Source of the DNA: Sporomusa sphaeroides DSM 2875
GTDB taxonomy: Bacteria; Bacillota; Negativicutes; Sporomusales; Sporomusaceae
Reading direction: 5' to 3'
Length of the DNA stretch: 64,000 nucleotides
Assembly: GCF_001941975.2 (NCBI RefSeq)
Contig: NZ_CP146991.1
Span: forward strand, 2,634,501-2,698,500
The notes under the pieces were generated by a model. It worked only from the letters and a program-made list of their open reading frames with translations, did not search any database and had not been told where the DNA came from. This document shows, in pieces, positions 18,228 to 27,346 of this stretch (the first letter of the stretch is position 1; every line of letters begins with the position of its first letter). Position numbers and translations under genes: made by a program.

Positions 18228-19931
18228 CTATACCCGAAACTTAACCATTTCCATTTGGAGTGCTTGAGCCAGCCTTGACAGTTCTTCGCTGGAGGCCGCA
18301 ATATCTGCCGTTGAAGCCAGTTGTTCCTCAGTGGCTGCCGAAACGGTTTGAGCCTCTCCGGCCGACATCTTGCTGAGGGTGTCAATCGTTGTAACCGTTC
18401 CCACAATCTGCTGACTTTCGCCTGCTATTTGCTGAATGGCCGCAGAACTCTCACCCACCTGTTTGGATACACACGACACCACTTCTACGATTTCATGGAA
18501 GGCCCTTCCTGCGGCATTGACGACCTCAGCTCCGGCTTTTACTTCTCGCGTACCGTTGTTCATAGCCACGACAGCCTTATCGGTATCTCCCTGGATTTCC
18601 CCAATCAGCTCTGCAATCTTCTTGGCTGCTTCCTGGGACTGCTCGGCAAGCTTGCGGACTTCCTCGGCTACTACGGCGAAACCTCTTCCCTGTTCGCCCG
18701 CTCTTGCTGCCTCGATGGCTGCGTTAAGGGCCAGCAAATTGGTTTGACCGGCGATGCCGGAAATAGTGTCCACAATCTGGCCAATCTCCTTTGAGCGTTC
18801 CCCCAGCTTGGCCACGACCTCTGCCGAAGTGTTAACAGTGTCTTCAACCTGAAGCATTTGACTAACTGCCTGTTCAACGGCCTTGCCGCCTTCATCGGCC
18901 TTCCCGGCCGCCTGGATGGATTGCTCTGCAACCTGGGTTATGTTGGCGGCTACCTGCTGTATACCGGCCGACATGTTCTCAACTACAGTAGATGCCTCAT
19001 TGGCTGCCGCTAATTGCTCATTGGCTCCTGTGGCTACTCTGGTAATCGAAGCTGCAATTTGGTTAGCCGCCTGGGCTGACTGTTCTGAGTTCGCGGTGAG
19101 TTCTTCAGACGATGCCGCCAATGTATCGGCATTGTTCTTAATCTGGCCAACAATACCGCGTAGTGTGCGCTTCATATTTATAATAGCTTCGGCCATATCG
19201 CCAATTTCATCATTGCGAGTCGCATGGAAATCAGGTCTGCTTAAGTCCAGCGCACCAACCGCCGATACCTCAGTTTTTAGGTTATTCAGACGGATAGTTA
19301 CTTGCCTGCTATAAATAACCGCGACAAGTATTGCTAAAATCGTCACAATTATGCCGGCCATCATCCCGATTTGGCTTTGTACCTTTGATTGATTGATTAG
19401 AAAATTGCTATCGGCATTGATGGCGTTGCCTAGTTTTTGGGCTGTAACTACAAACTGAGCATCAATCTGGTCAACTAATTGACGCCCCGCATTAAGCACT
19501 TTGTTCAGGTCAGGATCATTATTTTTTTTGGCTGCTATCGCTTTATCGCCAAGTACAAGATATTCAGCCAGCAGTTTTTCTAATTGGCCGGCATTTTCAT
19601 CGCTGTTCCGGGCAGTCTCATTATATTTTTTTACCGTCTCATAACTGTTGCCGAAATTGCTGCGATAACCTTGTTCGTATTGAACTGCCCCGTCAGCATA
19701 AAACAGGAAACCGCGCATATTCAGCAGCGCCCGGGTAAAATCAGTATGGGCATCTTTGACCATGATCAGCTTTGCCGAGGCAGTGTTAACCTTATCACTA
19801 TATTCTACTATCGCGGTTGTAGTGTTTGAGTAACTATATAGCACATACCCTAATATTACGAGAAAAAATAAAATTGTCACCGTAAAAATAGCAGTAAGCT
19901 GTACAATGATCGGATACCGTCTGGTCGTCAT
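18228..19931 (-). CDS. Methyl-accepting chemotaxis protein
   Basis: A 567-residue receptor. It has a membrane helix at about 10-32, an external helical sensor region (about 35-185), and a second helix (about 188-208). A HAMP domain follows ([20 protein letters not shown]), then a long coiled-coil signalling domain with the conserved hairpin tip [20 protein letters not shown]. It should bind CheW/CheA and control swimming. The start was set at the ATG nine bases after AAGGAG; an ATG three codons earlier touches the ribosome site. A stub of a related receptor lies at 15828-15911. Confidence 0.93.
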   Translation of the reverse strand: MTTRRYPIIVQLTAIFTVTILFFLVILGYVLYSYSNTTTAIVEYSDKVNTASAKLIMVKDAHTDFTRALLNMRGFLFYADGAVQYEQGYRSNFGNSYETVKKYNETARNSDENAGQLEKLLAEYLVLGDKAIAAKKNNDPDLNKVLNAGRQLVDQIDAQFVVTAQKLGNAINADSNFLINQSKVQSQIGMMAGIIVTILAILVAVIYSRQVTIRLNNLKTEVSAVGALDLSRPDFHATRNDEIGDMAEAIINMKRTLRGIVGQIKNNADTLAASSEELTANSEQSAQAANQIAASITRVATGANEQLAAANEASTVVENMSAGIQQVAANITQVAEQSIQAAGKADEGGKAVEQAVSQMLQVEDTVNTSAEVVAKLGERSKEIGQIVDTISGIAGQTNLLALNAAIEAARAGEQGRGFAVVAEEVRKLAEQSQEAAKKIAELIGEIQGDTDKAVVAMNNGTREVKAGAEVVNAAGRAFHEIVEVVSCVSKQVGESSAAIQQIAGESQQIVGTVTTIDTLSKMSAGEAQTVSAATEEQLASTADIAASSEELSRLAQALQMEMVKFRV

Positions 19932-20037
19932 TTTTGCCATCTCCTTAAAAGTAAATAAGTAAGTTGGTAAGATATAGCTATCTTGTTTTATTATGGCATA
20001 GTAACTTTTCGTACAGGTTACAAAACAGTTAAGGTTT

Positions 20038-20087
20038 AGTTAATTATGTACGGGAGTGCCAAATGGCACTCCCGTACATAATTAACT
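20038..20087. terminator. 23-bp perfect hairpin after the ABC operon
   Basis: Arms 20038-20060 and 20065-20087 are exactly complementary with a four-base loop. It lies 85 bases past the stop of the last ABC gene and before the MCP gene. There is no clear T-run, so it could also be an mRNA-stabilising 3' end. Confidence 0.65.
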
Positions 20088-20172
20088 CTTAAGTCGGTTA
20101 TCTCGTCTTACATATCTTGAACTTATATCAGAACTTGCACTGCATTCTGAGTATGCAGGCAAGCAAATATGG

Positions 20173-20784
20173 TTACAGTTTATTCAGTTCCGGCAGAGAA
20201 ATAATGCGGGTGCATACTTTTTCAGCCAGTGCCTTATTATGGGTAACCACAATCAGACCCATGCGGCGGTCTTCAATAATCCGAACCATCAGTTCCCATA
20301 TCTGAGCCTGTGTAATCACATCAAGCATTGTGCTCATTTCATCGGCGATTAAAAACCTTGTCTTTGGGCCAAGTACCCGGGCAATGCAAAAGCGCTGCAT
20401 TTCACCACCTGATAATTCGCCTGGGCACCGCTCAAGCCACCCTTGTTCAATGCCTATGGAATCGAGTGTAAGTTGGTCCGGAACCCAGCCTTCATTTAAG
20501 ATATCTTTCATGCGCCATAAAGGATTTATTGCCTTTTCCGGGTGCTGATAGATCAGTTGCACCGGACTGTGTCCTTCTTCCTGCAACTCCCTGCCATCAA
20601 GCAGTACCTCGCCAGATGTCGGTTTTATATAGCCTGCCAATATTTTAGACAACGTACTCTTACCGTACCCGGACGGGCCAACCAGGCCAACCCGCTCGCC
20701 CTCACCAACAGATAAAGTAACATCTTTTAGTATCCACGGCCCCTTCCGGTAACGGAAACTGATATTTTTTGCCTCAAGTAGCAT
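20173..20784 (-). CDS. Nickel/peptide-type ABC transporter ATPase (NikE/OppF-like)
   Basis: A 203-residue ATPase with Walker A GPSGYGKST, signature LSGGEMQRFCIARVL and Walker B FLIADEMSTMLD. It lacks the C-terminal oligopeptide extension of OppF and is short, as in metal or metallophore importers. The start overlaps the end of the preceding ATPase gene by 11 bases; GGGGAGG lies 12 bases upstream. It is the last gene of a five-gene importer. The substrate is discussed under the binding protein. Confidence 0.85.
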   Translation of the reverse strand: MLLEAKNISFRYRKGPWILKDVTLSVGEGERVGLVGPSGYGKSTLSKILAGYIKPTSGEVLLDGRELQEEGHSPVQLIYQHPEKAINPLWRMKDILNEGWVPDQLTLDSIGIEQGWLERCPGELSGGEMQRFCIARVLGPKTRFLIADEMSTMLDVITQAQIWELMVRIIEDRRMGLIVVTHNKALAEKVCTRIISLPELNKL

Positions 20785-21709
20785 GACAGCAGCGTACCTC
20801 CCCACCCCTGACTTTTTGCATTTTTATAGTTTTAGCGGTAGTGCACTCAACTGAGCTATGGCAGCAGCGTGCTGCGTAAGGGCAGCCGCACTTTAAACTG
20901 CCGGCATAAGGCTGGCCCCCTGCAATCGGCTTAAAGCCGTTTTGCGGCAAAGCATTCCATAGGGCCCGGCTGTAAGGGTGCCGCAGGGCATCACCGCCCT
21001 GAATAAAATCGGCAACAGGCGCAACTTCCACCGTTGTGCCGGCATAAAATACTGCAATCCGGTCGGCAAACATAAAAGCCAAATCAATATCGTGCGTAAT
21101 CAGCATGACTGCCCTACCTTCATCAGCCAATTCCCGGAAAAATTTCATTGTCGTCTCAGCAATTTCGGGGCTGAGTCCCGGTGTTGGTTCATCGGCAATG
21201 ATAAGCTTTGCATCGCTGATAACCGCCGTGGAAACAAGTATCCGCCGCGCCATGCCGCCCGACAGCTGAAACGGATATTTTTCCGCCGTTTCTTCAGACA
21301 GTTCAAATCGTTTAAATACCTGCGACTGCTGTGCTTTCGTACCATACAAGCCCTGCACCTGGGGACCGACTTTTTTAAGCGGATCAAGATAAGAGACTGA
21401 CTGCGGCACCAGCGCAATATCGCGTCCCCTTAAATTCGCCTGAGCTTGAGGAGTAAGCTCTGTTCCACAATATTGCATACTGCCGTTGACAATAGCATTT
21501 TTCGGCAAAATTCCTAAAACCGCATGGGCAAGCAAGCTTTTGCCACTGCCTGATGATCCGGCGACTGCTACAATTTCCCCGGCTTTAATATTCAGGCTGA
21601 TATCGGAAATAACCTGAAGCTCACTTTGCCTGAGCCCTTTGTCATACATACGGAATTTGACAGAGAGATTTTGTATATCCAATACCGGCACAGTATCATT
21701 GTTTGCCAT
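20774..21709 (-). CDS. Nickel/peptide-type ABC transporter ATPase (NikD/OppD-like)
   Basis: A 311-residue ATPase with Walker A GSSGSGKSLL, signature LSGGMARRILVSTAV and Walker B LIIADEPTPGLSP. The C-terminus holds a cysteine-rich segment (CGCPYAARCCHSSVEC) of the kind that binds an Fe-S cluster in Opp/Dpp/Nik ATPases. The SGGMARR form of the signature is, as I recall, typical of nickel or cobalt importers rather than peptide ones. It lies 12 bases after the second permease gene. Confidence 0.87.
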   Translation of the reverse strand: MANNDTVPVLDIQNLSVKFRMYDKGLRQSELQVISDISLNIKAGEIVAVAGSSGSGKSLLAHAVLGILPKNAIVNGSMQYCGTELTPQAQANLRGRDIALVPQSVSYLDPLKKVGPQVQGLYGTKAQQSQVFKRFELSEETAEKYPFQLSGGMARRILVSTAVISDAKLIIADEPTPGLSPEIAETTMKFFRELADEGRAVMLITHDIDLAFMFADRIAVFYAGTTVEVAPVADFIQGGDALRHPYSRALWNALPQNGFKPIAGGQPYAGSLKCGCPYAARCCHSSVECTTAKTIKMQKVRGGEVRCCHAT

Positions 21710-21721
21710 CCCTTTTCCCTC

Positions 21722-22588
21722 CTAGTTCTCAGCGCTTGCCGGATTCATCAATTTTCGCAAATTTTCGCCGATCATATCCAACAGCAGTACCATAATGAGC
21801 AGGGAGGCACCGGGAAGTACGGTCAGCCACCACATTCCCACTGTCAGATACCGCATGGATTCGGACAGAATAATGCCTACCGCCGGTTCACGCGGCAAAA
21901 GTCCGAATCCTAAAAAGGTAATGGACGCCTCATGCAAAATGGCATGAGGAAAAAGCAAAATCAATCCCACAATATACTGCGGTACAACATGAGGAAAGAT
22001 GTGTCTAACGGCGATTTTCCAGCGGCTTGATCCCAGCTTTCTGGCTGCAAGCACATACTGGGAATTCTTCACTGCCAATACTTCCGCCCGAATTACCCTC
22101 GCCAGCATCGGCCAGTGAGTCAGCGCCACTCCCAGCCATACCCCCAGCATGCCTTTCCCCAGGACGAAGGATATGAGCATTAATAAAATCAAATGGGGAA
22201 TACCCTGCATTAAATCCACAAGCCACAGGATAAGGCTGTCAACCCTGCGTCCCATGGTAGCTGCCGCAACCCCCAGCATAACGGCAATAACCGAACTTAC
22301 GGTGGCTGCCAGCAGTCCGATCCACAGACTGGTGGATAATCCCTTTACTGTTCGCATAAACATATCGCGTCCCATCCAGTCCGTTCCGAAGGGATGAACC
22401 AGTGATGGTGCAAGATTCTTCTGCTGAAACTGCGGTGCATAAGCGGAAGGGTCAAGGAGTACGCCGGCAGCGGCAATCACCGCTAAGATAAGAAGCGCAC
22501 CACCAGTAGCTATCAACGTACGGGTACGAAGATTGAACTGCCAAAAGGATACACCCTTTTGGTCAGCCTGGCAAATTGTATGACTCAT
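21722..22588 (-). CDS. Nickel/peptide-type ABC transporter permease (NikC/DppC-like)
   Basis: A 288-residue permease with an N-terminal helix and the DppC/NikC fold. Visible marks are HPFGTDWMGRDMFMRTVKG and the coupling loop GSSRWKIAVRHIFPHVVPQ. Its ATG overlaps the stop of the partner permease (ATGA), and a GGAGGGAGGGG ribosome site lies inside that gene. Confidence 0.9.
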   Translation of the reverse strand: MSHTICQADQKGVSFWQFNLRTRTLIATGGALLILAVIAAAGVLLDPSAYAPQFQQKNLAPSLVHPFGTDWMGRDMFMRTVKGLSTSLWIGLLAATVSSVIAVMLGVAAATMGRRVDSLILWLVDLMQGIPHLILLMLISFVLGKGMLGVWLGVALTHWPMLARVIRAEVLAVKNSQYVLAARKLGSSRWKIAVRHIFPHVVPQYIVGLILLFPHAILHEASITFLGFGLLPREPAVGIILSESMRYLTVGMWWLTVLPGASLLIMVLLLDMIGENLRKLMNPASAEN

Positions 22589-23568
22589 GCTATATCCCCT
22601 CCCTCCCTGATTTGCGGATCAATCAACGGATACAGCAAGTTAGCAATCAGATTCCCTGTAAAGACGAAAAATCCGCTGCATAAAGCAATTCCTAGGAGCA
22701 GCGGCAAATCCAGTTTTGTCCCGGCAACGACTGCCACATAGCCTAACCCCGTATAAGAAAAGACATTCTCAGCGAGTACCGACCCGCCGAATAATTCACT
22801 GATTGAACCAAACTGTAAGGTAACAGCCGGTAACAAAATATTACGCAAGCCATGGTGATAAACAATCTGCCATCTCGTTTCACCGCGGGCTGTGGCAAAT
22901 ACAGCATAGTCGCTGTTTAATACATCAATTAATTTTTGTCTGGTATGCAGAGCAATCTGGGAAGTTCCTGCGATCGCTAAAGTAAGGGCCGGCAATACCA
23001 GGTGATATAGGCGGTCGCCAAAGGTAACCTGTGCTGCCTCCTTGCCGATAGGCGTGCCCAGGGCAATGGGAAACCAGCCCAGCCATACGGCAAATACCAT
23101 CAGAATGAGCAGCCCCAGCCAAAATGCCGGTGCAGATGCAATGAGCAGGCAATATACTTTGATGAAGCTGTCTACTCTCGTATGTTGGTAAGCAGCCGCA
23201 ACAACACCTAAAGCAAAGCCGAAAAAACCCGAGAGAATCCAGGCAACCGCCATCAGCATTAACGAATTCATAAAATGAACCTGTATCACTTCCACCACTG
23301 GCTGCCGGTAATACATGGATGTTCCCATATCTCCATGGGCCAGTGCGCTGATCCATTTGCCCAACCGTTCCAGGGGTGGATCATTTAGACCCCAGTATGC
23401 GGCAATTGCTTCCCTTTGCTCCTGAGACACCGGATTTTCCGCCGTAATATAAGCTTCCACCGGATCAATCGGCGACGCTTGGACAAGCACAAAGGTTACA
23501 ATAACAACCGCAATCAGCAGGCCGACACCCCGTATCAACGTGCGGCCTACATAGGTGGCCATATTCAT
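22585..23568 (-). CDS. Nickel/peptide-type ABC transporter permease (NikB/DppB-like)
   Basis: A 327-residue permease of the DppB/NikB kind, with the N-terminal pattern VLVQASPIDPVEAYI, the periplasmic segment and GDMGTSMYYRQPV, and the coupling loop ARGETRWQIVYHHGLRN. GAGGAGG precedes the ATG. Together with the partner permease it forms the membrane pore. Confidence 0.9.
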   Translation of the reverse strand: MNMATYVGRTLIRGVGLLIAVVIVTFVLVQASPIDPVEAYITAENPVSQEQREAIAAYWGLNDPPLERLGKWISALAHGDMGTSMYYRQPVVEVIQVHFMNSLMLMAVAWILSGFFGFALGVVAAAYQHTRVDSFIKVYCLLIASAPAFWLGLLILMVFAVWLGWFPIALGTPIGKEAAQVTFGDRLYHLVLPALTLAIAGTSQIALHTRQKLIDVLNSDYAVFATARGETRWQIVYHHGLRNILLPAVTLQFGSISELFGGSVLAENVFSYTGLGYVAVVAGTKLDLPLLLGIALCSGFFVFTGNLIANLLYPLIDPQIREGGDIA

Positions 23569-23654
23569 TCGTATTTCCTCCTCTCAGACAAACCCAGGCC
23601 CCGGAGCAGACAGCACCGCTGCCGCACCAGGGCTCATTGCGGATTTAATTTAGT

Positions 23655-25277
23655 TTACTTTTTCCATGACCAGTCCATAATATTGCTAATCACAACAAAC
23701 CCATGATCATGAGGATGCCATTTTTGTTTGCCAAGATCAAGACCGTCCCGGACAAAATACAGGTGGCTGATGTTCATGAGATAAATATACGGAGCATCTC
23801 CCTGAATGCTGCCGCCTGTCTGACCGTCCCACTGGGCTTTGCGCCAGTTCTCATTAGCTGTCTGCTCATCCAGCGCGCCAATTGCCGCATCCAGATAACC
23901 GTCCACAACAGGATTCTTATACGCAACAATATTAAACCATCCACCTTTGGCCGCAAACCTACTGTGCAGGGCATTCAGCATATAGACAGGGCTGTAGGCG
24001 CCGCCCCCCAGGAGAAAAGCATCTTTATGCTTATGGCTGACCCGGTCGGAAGACCCAAGTCCATCGGCAATAACCTGGATGCCCAGCGCTTTCGCCTGTT
24101 CACTGAATGCCATGGCAATCGATTCACGAGTGGAATCACCGGCCTCATAAACGAGATGGAACTCCGCGTTTAAACCATTCTTTTCACGGATTCCGTCGCC
24201 ATTTGTATCAATCCAGCCGTTTTTATCCAGCAGCACTTTTGCACCGTCAATATCGCCGTCTTTCCATTTGATCTCTGTATTCTCCCATGGCAGATAATCG
24301 GAAATCGTAAATACAGGCTGTCCATACCCATTCAATACGGTGTCAATGATTTGCTTTCGGTTTACGCCCATAGCCAGAGCTTTTCTGATTGTAATATCGC
24401 TGGTAACCTCATTACCGACCTCATAACCTTCCCCGCTTTTGCCGCCCGGCTTTTGGACAGGCAGTGAGACAGAACGGAAATCAAAGGTCTTGCAGTCTAC
24501 AACGTTATAGCCCGGTATCGGTTTGACCGCCAATGCTTCCGTCGTTTTTACCACATCTACCTTGCCGGCCTGTGCCGCTGCATAAGCGGCATCATTATTT
24601 AAGAATAAGAATACAATCCGTTTAAACGGGGCTTTACCGCCATAATAATCATCATTGCGTTCTACAATAAGCTGCTGACCTCTATCCCACTGGACAAACT
24701 TATACGGGCCTGAACCAACCGGCTGTTGGGCATATGCTTTGCCGTCACCATATAAATGTTCAGGTACAATTCCCAGGGTTGCAACCTGGTACGGAAAAAT
24801 AGACATCGGATGCTTCATATGGAAAACAACAGTCTTATCATCAATGGCTTCCGCTTTATCCATCTCGGTTAAATCAACAAAACTGGCGGCTGCCTTTGTC
24901 TTATTAAAGGTAAAAGCCACATCCTTAGCAGTCAGCAGTTTGCCATCATGAAACTTTACACCTTCACGGATAGTAAAAGTCCAGGTTAGTCCATCACTGC
25001 TTACTTTATAATCGGTTGCCAGATCATTGACTATTTTGTTGTCCGGGCTGACATCCAATAACTTACTCTGAAATAAAGTTCCTCCCTGAGCGCCCCAGCC
25101 GGTAACCGGGTCAAAACCAGATGCCTTCTCGCCGCCGATAGCGACAACAATCTCGTCTTTCGCAGTTGCCTGTGGTTTCTCTTCTTTGCTGCCGCCGCAA
25201 CCTGTCAGGAGAACACTGCCCAGCATAAGCATTGCCATAGTTATTGCAACGATTCTCTTATAACTCTTGTCACTCAC
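23655..25277 (-). CDS. Nickel/peptide-type ABC transporter substrate-binding lipoprotein
   Basis: A 540-residue SBP_bac_5 family lipoprotein with signal and lipobox GSVLLTGCGG (Cys near 27). Family stretches are DGLTWTFTIREGVKFHDGK and PVGSGPYKFVQWDRG. The C-terminus has a histidine-rich HPHDHG. The gene starts at GTG after AAGGGG. The operon stands behind a cobalamin riboswitch, so cobalt, nickel or a corrinoid-related ligand is a better guess than peptides (inference from regulation, not from the sequence of the pocket). It follows the porin gene by 39 bases. Confidence 0.85.
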   Translation of the reverse strand: MSDKSYKRIVAITMAMLMLGSVLLTGCGGSKEEKPQATAKDEIVVAIGGEKASGFDPVTGWGAQGGTLFQSKLLDVSPDNKIVNDLATDYKVSSDGLTWTFTIREGVKFHDGKLLTAKDVAFTFNKTKAAASFVDLTEMDKAEAIDDKTVVFHMKHPMSIFPYQVATLGIVPEHLYGDGKAYAQQPVGSGPYKFVQWDRGQQLIVERNDDYYGGKAPFKRIVFLFLNNDAAYAAAQAGKVDVVKTTEALAVKPIPGYNVVDCKTFDFRSVSLPVQKPGGKSGEGYEVGNEVTSDITIRKALAMGVNRKQIIDTVLNGYGQPVFTISDYLPWENTEIKWKDGDIDGAKVLLDKNGWIDTNGDGIREKNGLNAEFHLVYEAGDSTRESIAMAFSEQAKALGIQVIADGLGSSDRVSHKHKDAFLLGGGAYSPVYMLNALHSRFAAKGGWFNIVAYKNPVVDGYLDAAIGALDEQTANENWRKAQWDGQTGGSIQGDAPYIYLMNISHLYFVRDGLDLGKQKWHPHDHGFVVISNIMDWSWKK

Positions 25278-25316
25278 TTTTCAATCCCCTTCCTTTCTGT
25301 TATCCAAACAGGCCAT

Positions 25317-26624
25317 TTAATTAAAATACATATCAAAGGCTCCGTAATAGCGATGGTCGCGATCACCGGTTGTTTTTTCCTCCAGATTTTGATACTGCAG
25401 GGACAGACGGATACCGTCCATCACCATATTCTGATAGCCAAGCATAAAACCTTTGTGTCCGTTTTGATCAACTTTTCCAAAACCGCCAAAATTTCCGTAA
25501 TGGCCCGGCAAGGCATTCTTCTCAATATCCCGATAGATGATGGCAATGGCCTGATCATGCGGTACGCGGTTGTTTACAAGACCTTCATATGTATAAAAGC
25601 CTGTTTGACGTTTGCCGCTTACCCAGTTATACGACAATTGTGCCGCCCATGCGTTGGGTGAGCCCGGGGCATCGGATTTTGTATAGTTAAGCACGCTGGT
25701 AACACCTTTTTTCATTTCCCAGGAAAGGCCGGCATCTACATAATTGGCCGCCGGAGTACTGGTTTTGGGGCTGGTATCGGCAGCAATATAGCCTATATTG
25801 TATTCAAAGGATTTTTCCGGAGCAAAATTCAGGTTTACGCCCCGTACATGCGTATCTTTTTCCGGAACCACCCAATAGCCGTCCAGTCTGGTCTTGTCAA
25901 ACTGATGCCTCAACGCAAAGCCGTCGGCATCTCCCTGCAGCGCCATGGCCATATAACGCCCAGTAGCCAGCGGCAGGCGTCCAGCCTGAAACTGATTAAC
26001 GCCAAAAAAATCTTTTACTTGAATAAAACTACGGGTAAAGCGCATTTCATTGCTTGAGTTGCCGCTGCCGAATTTACCGCCGGCCTGAATGCGCGATTTA
26101 TAGCTGACCCGGTCATTGAAGTCGGCGTTGATATGCAGTCGCTGCCGCCAATTATAGGCTTCGCTGCCGGCGTGTTCAACACTGTCCACATCCATGGCTT
26201 CAATTAAGGTCTCGCCGTCAATTGTAACCGATGTTTTCTTTGCTTTCGTCTCTTTTGCCGGCTGAACCGGTTCTTGCGGGAGATATTGCTTCGTTTGGGC
26301 CGTCCGAACGCCCAGTGTATTAAGTTCTACGGCAAATTCCTGTGCCAGCCGGTCAATCTTCGTCTTTTGCTGTGTGTCAGCCTGCTCATATTTACTCAGG
26401 GCATTTGCTAAAAACCGAGCCATTTCATAGCGGGTAGCTACTTTATTCTTGTCATATACAGCCGCATCATAGCCTACAATCAGCTTGTCCTGCACCAATG
26501 CATCAATTTCTGCATAAACCCAGTGATTTTGGGGAACGTCGGCATAGGAATTTCCCTCCGCCGATAGCCCTCCAAAACTGGTCAACAGCGTCAATGCAAG
26601 TCCCGCAATTATCTTTTTTTTCAT
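25317..26624 (-). CDS. SLH-domain outer-membrane porin
   Basis: A 435-residue protein with a signal peptide (about 1-25). One S-layer homology domain follows (YADVPQNHWVYAEIDALVQD, GYDAAVYDKNKVATRYEMARF) and a short coiled coil. A beta-barrel of about 270 residues ends in FDMYFN with a terminal aromatic. Such SLH porins are typical of Negativicutes: the SLH part binds cell wall polymer and the barrel spans the outer membrane. The start has AAGGGAAGG upstream of MKKK. It leads the importer operon, so it probably lets the same substrate through the outer membrane. Confidence 0.9.
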   Translation of the reverse strand: MKKKIIAGLALTLLTSFGGLSAEGNSYADVPQNHWVYAEIDALVQDKLIVGYDAAVYDKNKVATRYEMARFLANALSKYEQADTQQKTKIDRLAQEFAVELNTLGVRTAQTKQYLPQEPVQPAKETKAKKTSVTIDGETLIEAMDVDSVEHAGSEAYNWRQRLHINADFNDRVSYKSRIQAGGKFGSGNSSNEMRFTRSFIQVKDFFGVNQFQAGRLPLATGRYMAMALQGDADGFALRHQFDKTRLDGYWVVPEKDTHVRGVNLNFAPEKSFEYNIGYIAADTSPKTSTPAANYVDAGLSWEMKKGVTSVLNYTKSDAPGSPNAWAAQLSYNWVSGKRQTGFYTYEGLVNNRVPHDQAIAIIYRDIEKNALPGHYGNFGGFGKVDQNGHKGFMLGYQNMVMDGIRLSLQYQNLEEKTTGDRDHRYYGAFDMYFN

Positions 26625-26693
26625 GCTTTCCTTCCCTTCTTTTATTATGTATCCTCTATGAACCAAAACGAGTATGAACTGCTTTGGTATAGA

Positions 26694-26760
26694 TCATAGC
26701 TTTGCTCCCCTCCCATTACAGCGGCGGGATCGCACCGGCGTTTAATCGTTTTCTCTATGA
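26694..26760 (-). promoter_or_regulatory. Truncated cobalamin riboswitch (5' half only)
   Basis: The segment repeats the 5' half of the full aptamer at 27040-27190 (GCCGGTGCGATCCCGCCGC, then TGTAATGGGAGGGGAGCAAAGC). It lacks the GATGA and AGCCAGGAGA box of the 3' half. It sits in the direct leader of the porin gene and should not bind cobalamin on its own. Confidence 0.8.
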
Positions 26761-26813
26761 ATCCTATTTGATTTTTAAGTTTTAAATTTTCCACCTAATT
26801 AAGAACTGTTCTC

Positions 26814-26842
26814 ATTATAGTAATGGAGTTTCTATTTGTAAA
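26814..26842 (-). promoter_or_regulatory. Sigma-A promoter in proximal leader copy
   Basis: TTTACA (complement of 26837-26842), 17-bp spacer, TATAAT (complement of 26814-26819). It reads into the truncated aptamer and porin gene, with no terminator in between. Confidence 0.75.
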
Positions 26843-26936
26843 ACGAAATATGTCGATAATAATTATCGATATATTAAATACACTGTACAGAGAAATAACT
26901 TACATTTATCAATTACCAATATGACCTGCGCAATAA

Positions 26937-26973
26937 AACAGCCCTTTCCTTTATCAAAAAGGAAAGGGCTGTT
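26937..26973 (-). terminator. Terminator of the cobalamin riboswitch
   Basis: About a 15-bp stem (AACAGCCCTTTCC arm) with a short loop and a TTTTATT tail on the minus strand, about 70 bases beyond the B12 box. It is the likely expression platform of the full riboswitch. Confidence 0.8.
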
Positions 26974-27039
26974 AATCAGTAAACGGGTTATATAACTGCC
27001 GTTTTTAATCCCCTCCTTGTCGCTCGCAAGTTAAACGGT

Positions 27040-27190
27040 GATTGTCATACAGGCAGTTCTCCTGGCTTTGGATCATCACGCTGCCATACCTTCCCAGAAA
27101 TCTTTGTTCCCAGTGGCATAATCATGGCTTTGCTCCCCATTACAGTGGCGGGACCGCACCGGCGTTTAACCGGTTTCTCTATTAAGTCGC
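27040..27190 (-). promoter_or_regulatory. Cobalamin riboswitch
   Basis: The minus strand shows GCCACTG, GGGAAGG, GATGATCC and the B12 box AAGCCAGGAGAACTGCCTG in the usual order, with the 5' part GCCGGTGCGGTCCCGCCACTG. Binding of adenosyl- or methylcobalamin should favour the downstream terminator. Confidence 0.9.
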
Positions 27191-27326
27191 AATAGCGACA
27201 CCTGTTTAATCCTATTTAATTTTTAAGTTCTAAATTTTCTACGCAGAATTAATCCTATTATAAATAAAGGAGTTTCTATTTGTAAAACGAAATTTACCGA
27301 TAATAGCTATCGATATTTTTAATATA
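27122..27326 (-). repeat. Leader duplication, LysR-proximal copy
   Basis: This copy holds promoter, palindrome (CGATAATAGCTATCG) and the 5' half of the intact aptamer. See the matching copy at 26694-26880. The palindrome 20-40 bases before the lysR start is a likely LysR site and is present in both copies. Confidence 0.8.
27257..27286 (-). promoter_or_regulatory. Sigma-A promoter of the full cobalamin leader
   Basis: TTTACA (complement of 27281-27286), 18-bp spacer, TATAAT (complement of 27257-27262), reading into the intact riboswitch. Confidence 0.7.
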
Positions 27327-27346
27327 GTCTATAAGGGGTAAACATA

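Larger units (their letters stand above)
26694..26880 (-). repeat. Leader duplication, gene-proximal copy
   Basis: This copy matches 27122-27326 over the aptamer 5' half, the A/T-rich spacer, the promoter and the palindrome CGATAATAATTATCG. The copies differ by scattered substitutions and small gaps, so the duplication is not recent. Confidence 0.8.
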
